Shown here piece after piece: positions 6,474 through 10,112 of a stretch of 10,112 nt of DNA. Numbering within the stretch: position 1 is the first letter of the stretch; the number at the start of each line of letters is the position of its first letter. Source of the DNA: JBDTMC01 sp039934475 (GTDB taxonomy: Bacteria > Acidobacteriota > Terriglobia > Bryobacterales > Bryobacteraceae). The stretch spans positions 1 to 10,112 of the forward strand of contig JBDTMC010000286.1 in the NCBI GenBank assembly GCA_039934475.1, in the 5' to 3' direction. The translations under genes were made by a program, and so were the position numbers. The notes below the pieces were generated by a model that was not told the DNA's origin, ran no database searches, and worked only from the letters and a program-made list of their open reading frames with translations.

Positions 6474-7411
6474 TGCGAATGCTCCTCAGGAGGGGTGAAA
6501 GAACAAGAATAGCGAAGAATGTCGGCGGCGGCGGAGTAGGGGTCTTGTTCGCGGCGGGCGATGCGGGCGGCGGCCTCTTCGATGAGGGCCGCGGGGATGC
6601 GTTCGAGGAGGCGCTCCCGTATGAGTTGCTGAAGACGGTGGGTCCAGAGGGCGGCTGTACGCGGGGCGTGGTGTATGGTGTCGCGGAAGTGGCGGACGGC
6701 GGCGAGGGTTTCGGCAACGCCTTGGCCTTCGGAGGCGATGACACGGATGAGAGGCGGCACCCAACCATCGGGGCGATGATCGAAGGACTGCGCGGTTTCG
6801 ACCTCGCGTTGGAGACGATCGATGCCGGCGTGATCGGCTTTGTTAAGCGCGAAGACGTCGGCGATTTCCATAATGCCGGCTTTGTTGGCTTGGATGTCGT
6901 CACCCATCCCGGGGACGAGGACGACGACGGTGACATCGGCGAGTTGCGCGATTTCGACTTCCGCCTGGCCCACGCCGACGGTTTCAACGATGACGACGTC
7001 GCGGCCGGCGGCGTCGAGGAGGAGCGCCATATCGGTGGTGGCGGCGGCGAGACCACCGAGGGAACCACGGGTTGCCATGGAGCGGATGAAGACGCCGGGA
7101 TCGGCATGGTGGTCCTGCATGCGGACGCGGTCGCCGAGGATGGCTCCGCCGGTGTAGGGGCTGGAGGGATCGACGGCGAGGATGCCGACCGTCTTCGCTT
7201 CGGCGCGGAGGAGGCGGATGAACTGATCGACGAGGGTGCTCTTCCCTGCCCCAGGCGCGCCAGTGATACCGATGATGACGGCGCGGCCGGTGTGGGGGAA
7301 GAGCTCGCGGAGCAGATCGCGAGATTCCGAGGTGCGGTTTTCCACGGCGGTGGCGGCGCGGGCGAGGGCGCGCAGGTCGCCCGCGAGGATACGCTCCGCC
7401 GTGGGGTTCAT
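6470..7411 (-). CDS. meaB: Methylmalonyl-CoA mutase-associated GTPase, MeaB/ArgK family (G3E-type GTPase)
   Basis: MeaB-type GTPases are chaperones of B12-dependent acyl-CoA mutases: they gate adenosylcobalamin loading and protect the mutase from inactivation. The 313 residues match the family. Visible motifs are the P-loop GAPGAGKST (51-59), AVDPSSPYTGGAILGDRVRM (79-98), a family hallmark with the metal-binding Asp81, then RSMATRGSLGG (110-120), the ETVGVGQAEVEI stretch (143-154), LVPGMGDDIQANKAGI (165-180) and the guanine-specificity motif NKAD (190-193). The C-terminal helices (about 255-300) would form the dimer arm. Older annotation calls this family LAO/AO transport kinase, which is misleading. 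Its ATG overlaps the acyl-CoA dehydrogenase stop by one base (TAATG); no clear Shine-Dalgarno is seen, so translation is probably coupled. No mutase gene is in the window, so the partner must be encoded elsewhere. The family is certain; the exact partner is inferred. Confidence 0.94.
   Translation of the reverse strand: MNPTAERILAGDLRALARAATAVENRTSESRDLLRELFPHTGRAVIIGITGAPGAGKSTLVDQFIRLLRAEAKTVGILAVDPSSPYTGGAILGDRVRMQDHHADPGVFIRSMATRGSLGGLAAATTDMALLLDAAGRDVVIVETVGVGQAEVEIAQLADVTVVVLVPGMGDDIQANKAGIMEIADVFALNKADHAGIDRLQREVETAQSFDHRPDGWVPPLIRVIASEGQGVAETLAAVRHFRDTIHHAPRTAALWTHRLQQLIRERLLERIPAALIEEAAARIARREQDPYSAAADILRYSCSFTPPEEHSH
6482..6487 (-). promoter_or_regulatory. Shine-Dalgarno sequence (GAGGAG) deciding the TTG start of mtnP
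   Basis: On the minus strand GAGGAG lies 8 nt before the TTG at 6473. It sits within the last codons of meaB, so ribosomes ending meaB would be in place to re-initiate. The protein aligned from this TTG begins MTAKIGIIGG, the expected family N-terminus. Confidence 0.75.
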
Positions 7412-8556
7412 TAGTTTTTCAAGAGTTGGCGCGCGATGACCAGACGCTGAATTTCGCTGGTGCCTTCGCCGATAGTACAGAGTTTCACGTCGCGGTAGAA
7501 CTTCTCCACCGGGTAGTCTTTGATGAAGCCGTAGCCGCCGTGAATTTGGAGAGCTTCGTCGGCAACCTTGACGGCGATCTCCGAAGAGAAGAGCTTGGCC
7601 ATGGCGGATTCGCGGGTGACGCGGCGGCCCTCGTCCTTGTGCGCGGCGGCGCGGTAGGTGAGCAGCCGAGCGGCGTCGATGGAAGTGGCCATGTCGGCGA
7701 GTTTGAATTGAATGGCCTGGAATTCCGAGATGGGACGGCCGAATTGCTTGCGCAACTTGGAGTAGCGAAGAGCGGCGTCATAGGCGCCTTGGGCGAGGCC
7801 AATGGAGAGAGCGGCGATGGAGATGCGGCCCCCATCGAGGATGCGCAGGCTGTCGACGAAGCCTTCGCCGACTTCGCCAACGAGCGCGGATTCGTGCAGG
7901 TGGCAGTTTTCGAAGATCACTTCGCCGGTGTCGCTGCAACGCATGCCGAGCTTGTTCTCCTTCTTACCCGCGCGGAAGCCGGGAGCGCCGGTTTCGACGA
8001 TGAAGGCGGAGATACCGTGCTGGGAGGCGGTGCGATCGGTGACCGCCATGGCCACGCAGACGTTGGCGTAGTGGGCGTTGGTGGTGAAGGTTTTGGCTCC
8101 GTTGAGAATCCAACTGCCGTCATCCTGGCGGACGGCCTTGGTGCGGGTACCGGCGGCGTCGGAACCGGCGTCGGGCTCAGTGAGGGACCAGCAGCCGAGC
8201 CACTCGCCAGAAGCAAGCTTGGTGACGTAGCGACGGCGTTGTTCGTCGTTGCCGGCGGTGTAAATGTGATTGGTGCAGAGCGAATTGTGGGCGGCTACGA
8301 TCAATGCCACCGACGGATCGACACGCGCCAGTTCTTCGATGACGATGCAGTAGTCAATGTAGCCGAGGCCGGCGCCGCCGAACTCCTCGGGAAAGATGAC
8401 GCCGAGGAAGCCGAGCTTACCTAGCTTGGCGACGACGTCAGAGGGGAAGGTTTGGGATTCATCCCATTCCATGACATGGGGCGCGATTTCCGCGGTAGCG
8501 AATTCGCGCACCGACTTGCGTAGGGCGAGTTGGTCCTGCGTGTAGTCAAAGTGCAT
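7411..8556 (-). CDS. Acyl-CoA dehydrogenase, short/branched-chain type
   Basis: This FAD flavoenzyme introduces the alpha-beta double bond into acyl-CoA, passing electrons to ETF. The 381 residues match the usual length of about 380. The order is an N-terminal helical domain (about 1-120), a middle beta domain opening with the signature SLTEPDAGSDAAG (124-136) and including LNGAKTFTTN (151-160), and a C-terminal helical domain with RKQFGRPI (269-276), QIHGGYGFIKDYPVEKFYRD (337-356) and IGEGTSEIQR (362-371). Glu364 is the catalytic base at the position used by short- and medium-chain and 2-methyl-branched enzymes; the alternative helix-G position of isovaleryl-type enzymes (DGGRIS, 241-246) has no Glu. 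With meaB directly downstream, a substrate such as butyryl-, isobutyryl- or 2-methylbutyryl-CoA is plausible but not shown. The start at 8556 matches the family N-terminus (MHFDYTQDQ). It has no clear Shine-Dalgarno, and the frame stays open upstream to 8769 as shadow sequence. It lies 25 nt after the oxidoreductase stop. Confidence 0.95.
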   Translation of the reverse strand: MHFDYTQDQLALRKSVREFATAEIAPHVMEWDESQTFPSDVVAKLGKLGFLGVIFPEEFGGAGLGYIDYCIVIEELARVDPSVALIVAAHNSLCTNHIYTAGNDEQRRRYVTKLASGEWLGCWSLTEPDAGSDAAGTRTKAVRQDDGSWILNGAKTFTTNAHYANVCVAMAVTDRTASQHGISAFIVETGAPGFRAGKKENKLGMRCSDTGEVIFENCHLHESALVGEVGEGFVDSLRILDGGRISIAALSIGLAQGAYDAALRYSKLRKQFGRPISEFQAIQFKLADMATSIDAARLLTYRAAAHKDEGRRVTRESAMAKLFSSEIAVKVADEALQIHGGYGFIKDYPVEKFYRDVKLCTIGEGTSEIQRLVIARQLLKN

Positions 8557-8581
8557 AGATTTAGGGCGCGAAGGAAGGCGA

Positions 8582-9787
8582 TTAGGCGAGATCCTCGCGC
8601 GTTGCATCCCACTTGATGGTTCGACCCTGGCGGTAGCTGTCCACGGCCATGCGGCAGGCGATGGAGACGCGGAAGCCGAGATCGAAGGGGCAGTTGGTTT
8701 CTTTGCCGGAGCGGATGCAATCGAAGAAGTTCTGCATGTGGGCGTTTGGACCGGTGTTGGAGCGGCCAAGCACTTCGGCGCCGTTAGGCCGGTTAACCTT
8801 TTCGGGTGCGTAGCGAATCTGCTGGCCCTTGGAGATTGTGCCGTCGGTACCGAGGATGTCCTCCGTAGCGCCGAGGCGGGCGTTGCCGAAACCAGAGTCC
8901 CAGGAGATGAGCATTTCTTCGGGTTGTTCGATAGAAACGTTCATGGTGTCGGGCACTTCGCGTCCGTCCTTCCACAGGTAGAGGCCACCGGTCATGGTGA
9001 CGGCGCGGGGCACCTGGAGATTCATCGCGCGATACCAAAACGCCAGCTGATGGCACATGTTTTCGTAAACATTGCCACCCGAGTAGTCCCAGTAGAAGCG
9101 CCAGTTGGCGTAGCGGTTGGCGTCGAATTCATGCGGCGCGGCTTCGCCCTGGAACGATTTCCAGATGATGTTTTCCGGGGACATGTCGGGATAGACCGGG
9201 CGCGACCACTGCGGTTTACCGTGGGGCGTGTTGCGGTACATGTGGGCGTGGATGGCGGTGATTTTGCCGACACCGGGATCAGAGAGCATGGCGACGGCGT
9301 CGGTCATCTGGCCGGAGGAACAGGACTGGTGGCCGATTTGGACGGTGAGCTTGCCGGCAGCGCGTTTGTAGGCTTCGCGCATGCGCTTGGCGTGGGCGAC
9401 GGTGAAGGCCATCGTCTTTTCCTGATAGACGTGTTTGCCCGAATCGAGCGAGGCAACGAAGTGCTCACAGTGGAGGTGCTGCGGGGTGGCGATGAGGACC
9501 GCGTCGATGGCTTTGTCTTCGAGCAGGTAACGGTGATCGAGGTACGTCTTGGCGGCGGGGGCGAGTTGCTTGGCAGCTTCGAGGCGGCGCGTATAGACGT
9601 CGGCAAAGGCGACGATTTCGACGTTGGGACAAGCGAGGGCCTCGCGAGCGATCTGGGTGCCGCGGTCGCCGGCGCCGATGAGACCGATGCGAATCTTCTC
9701 GTTGGCGCCTAAAACGCTACCGGGCGCAGCCAGCGTCCCGGCGATGCCGGTGGCCACACGGCCTATGAAACCGCGACGTGAATCCAT
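8582..9787 (-). CDS. Tat-exported Gfo/Idh/MocA family oxidoreductase
   Basis: The product is 401 residues. The N-terminus SRRGFIG (3-9), followed by a mildly hydrophobic stretch and Ala-rich end near residue 28, is a twin-arginine signal, so the folded enzyme should go to the periplasm with its nucleotide bound. The Rossmann domain starts at 32 (IRIGLIGAGDRG), with Asp63 near the end of the second strand, consistent with NAD(P). YQEKTMAFT (121-129) replaces the usual EKP motif; Lys124 is kept and Thr stands in for Pro, which I recall as common in acidobacterial homologues. The C-terminal Gfo/Idh domain includes YENMCHQLAFW (241-251), where His246 may be catalytic, and DILGTDGTI (310-318). Relatives oxidise or reduce sugars and inositols, but the substrate cannot be read here. 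It is the first gene of the five-gene minus-strand group. The Shine-Dalgarno is weak (AGGG, 11 nt before the ATG). Confidence 0.92.
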   Translation of the reverse strand: MDSRRGFIGRVATGIAGTLAAPGSVLGANEKIRIGLIGAGDRGTQIAREALACPNVEIVAFADVYTRRLEAAKQLAPAAKTYLDHRYLLEDKAIDAVLIATPQHLHCEHFVASLDSGKHVYQEKTMAFTVAHAKRMREAYKRAAGKLTVQIGHQSCSSGQMTDAVAMLSDPGVGKITAIHAHMYRNTPHGKPQWSRPVYPDMSPENIIWKSFQGEAAPHEFDANRYANWRFYWDYSGGNVYENMCHQLAFWYRAMNLQVPRAVTMTGGLYLWKDGREVPDTMNVSIEQPEEMLISWDSGFGNARLGATEDILGTDGTISKGQQIRYAPEKVNRPNGAEVLGRSNTGPNAHMQNFFDCIRSGKETNCPFDLGFRVSIACRMAVDSYRQGRTIKWDATREDLA

Positions 9788-9863
9788 TTCAACTGCTACC
9801 CTTTCTTGGAAGGCGAAGGACTGATCCTCTAATTATGGTATCACCGGGGTTGGACCGTTAACG
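9788..9863. promoter_or_regulatory. Divergent intergenic region upstream of the Gfo/Idh-led group and the FAD-linked oxidase
   Basis: These 76 bp separate two divergent starts and are the AT-richest short stretch nearby. On the minus strand CATAAT (RC of 9832-9837) is a possible -10 for the five-gene group, giving a leader of roughly 40 nt, but the -35 position (TAACGG) is poor. No promoter or operator can be named for the plus-strand gene. Confidence 0.35.
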
Positions 9864-10112
9864 ATGATGATGAAGGAACCGGGAACTCCGGAAGAGTTGG
9901 CGGCGGCACTACGCGAGGCGGCAGACGCAGGACAGACGATCCACCTGGGAGGGGCGTTCAGCAAGAATGCAATGGGCGGGCGTGTGGCCGAGGCGGCTGT
10001 GCAAATCGGTACGGGCCGGTTGAGACAGGTGCGGCAGTATGAGCCTCGCGACCTGACAATCAGCGTGGAAGCGGGCATGCCGTGGTGCGAGTTAGAGGAA
10101 CTGCTGGCGGGG
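9864..10112 (+). CDS. FAD-linked oxidase, glycolate oxidase GlcD/GlcE-like (PCMH-type FAD domain), 3' partial
   Basis: 83 codons are visible and the frame is open at the window edge. The sequence fits the start of a PCMH/VAO-type FAD-binding domain: PGTPEELAAALREAADAGQT (6-25), the turn HLGGAFSKNAMGG (27-39) where GGxxSK is typical of GlcE-like proteins, IGTGRLRQV (48-56), then YEPRDLTISVEAGMPWCELEELLAG (59-83), the usual end of the first half of the FAD fold. These enzymes oxidise 2-hydroxy acids such as glycolate or lactate; the short start with no leader favours a GlcE-like or single-chain oxidase in the cytosol. The start is ambiguous among three consecutive ATGs (9864, 9867, 9870), and no strong Shine-Dalgarno precedes them. 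The gene points away from the oxidoreductase group and shares its promoter region. Confidence 0.82.
   Translation, partial: MMMKEPGTPEELAAALREAADAGQTIHLGGAFSKNAMGGRVAEAAVQIGTGRLRQVRQYEPRDLTISVEAGMPWCELEELLAG

Larger units (their letters stand above)
4385..9787 (-). other. Probable five-gene operon: Gfo/Idh oxidoreductase, acyl-CoA dehydrogenase, meaB, mtnP, GT9-like
   Basis: All five genes run on the minus strand with junctions of +25, -1, -4 and -23 nt. The last three junctions are overlaps typical of translational coupling. No terminator-like hairpin with a T-run is visible at any junction or after the last gene. The first junction is the only one loose enough for an internal promoter. Confidence 0.75.

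Noticed and set aside
6470..7411. Arginine/ornithine transport ATPase (ArgK) function
   Set aside because: The old name rests on early annotation; the NKAD motif and MeaB hallmarks show a GTPase chaperone of B12-dependent mutases.
8557..8769. Upstream extension of the acyl-CoA dehydrogenase frame by 71 codons
   Set aside because: It overlaps the conserved C-terminus of the oxidoreductase gene and is Ala/Pro/Ser-rich, while MHFDYTQDQ is the usual family start.
6473..9712. Several long plus-strand frames (313, 332 and 324 codons) opposite meaB, the acyl-CoA dehydrogenase and the Gfo/Idh gene
   Set aside because: They mirror genes with complete family motifs and read as Gly/Asp/Val-rich antisense sequence with no recognisable motif.
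1..10112. CRISPR array, tRNA/rRNA genes, insertion sequences, attachment sites or a defence island
   Set aside because: No regularly spaced repeats, terminal inverted repeats, transposase or integrase motifs or RNA-like stretches were seen; nearly every base is taken by housekeeping-type coding sequence.

Overview
The window is a GC-rich, gene-dense bacterial segment that most resembles Acidobacteriota, probably of the Bryobacterales/Solibacter kind. The points in favour are a MacB/FtsX-type permease of the orphan duplicated kind that is expanded in that phylum, a Tat-exported Gfo/Idh/MocA oxidoreductase of a type common there, and a secreted protein whose C-terminal domain I associate with that phylum. 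This is inferred from protein style, since the window has no rRNA or other marker gene.

Layout: (1) Bases 1-2177, plus strand: the 3' part of a large ABC-type permease, cut at its N-terminus by the window edge. (2) Bases 2178-2750, minus strand: a complete MESH1-like (p)ppGpp hydrolase with all the metal-binding and catalytic residues. Its stop codon directly abuts the permease stop. (3) Bases 2751-2838: a divergent intergenic region with a perfect 10-bp direct repeat. (4) Bases 2839-4398, plus strand: a secreted protein of unknown function with a QYPG-repeat/polyglycine N-terminus, a small beta-rich domain, an Ala/Pro linker and an Acidobacteria-style C-terminal domain. (5) Bases 9787 down to 4385, minus strand: five tightly packed genes, in transcription order a Tat-exported Gfo/Idh/MocA oxidoreductase, an acyl-CoA dehydrogenase, a MeaB-type GTPase, S-methyl-5'-thioadenosine phosphorylase and a GT9-like glycosyltransferase. 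The last four overlap one another (1, 4 and 23 nt), and two use TTG starts with good Shine-Dalgarno sequences. (6) Bases 9864-10112, plus strand: the 5' end of a divergent FAD-linked oxidase of the GlcD/GlcE type, cut by the right edge.

How the genes may work together: the acyl-CoA dehydrogenase and MeaB point to short- or branched-chain acyl-CoA/propionate-type catabolism feeding a B12-dependent mutase encoded elsewhere. MTA phosphorylase is a salvage enzyme, and the GT9-like protein probably acts in envelope glycan assembly. The set reads as a co-transcribed housekeeping cluster rather than one pathway. I found no mobile element, CRISPR array, RNA gene, phage gene or defence system. The parts most worth a second look are the secreted unknown protein, the repeat-bearing divergent promoter with a possibly near-leaderless hydrolase mRNA, and the unusual meaB-mtnP-GT9 overlap chain.
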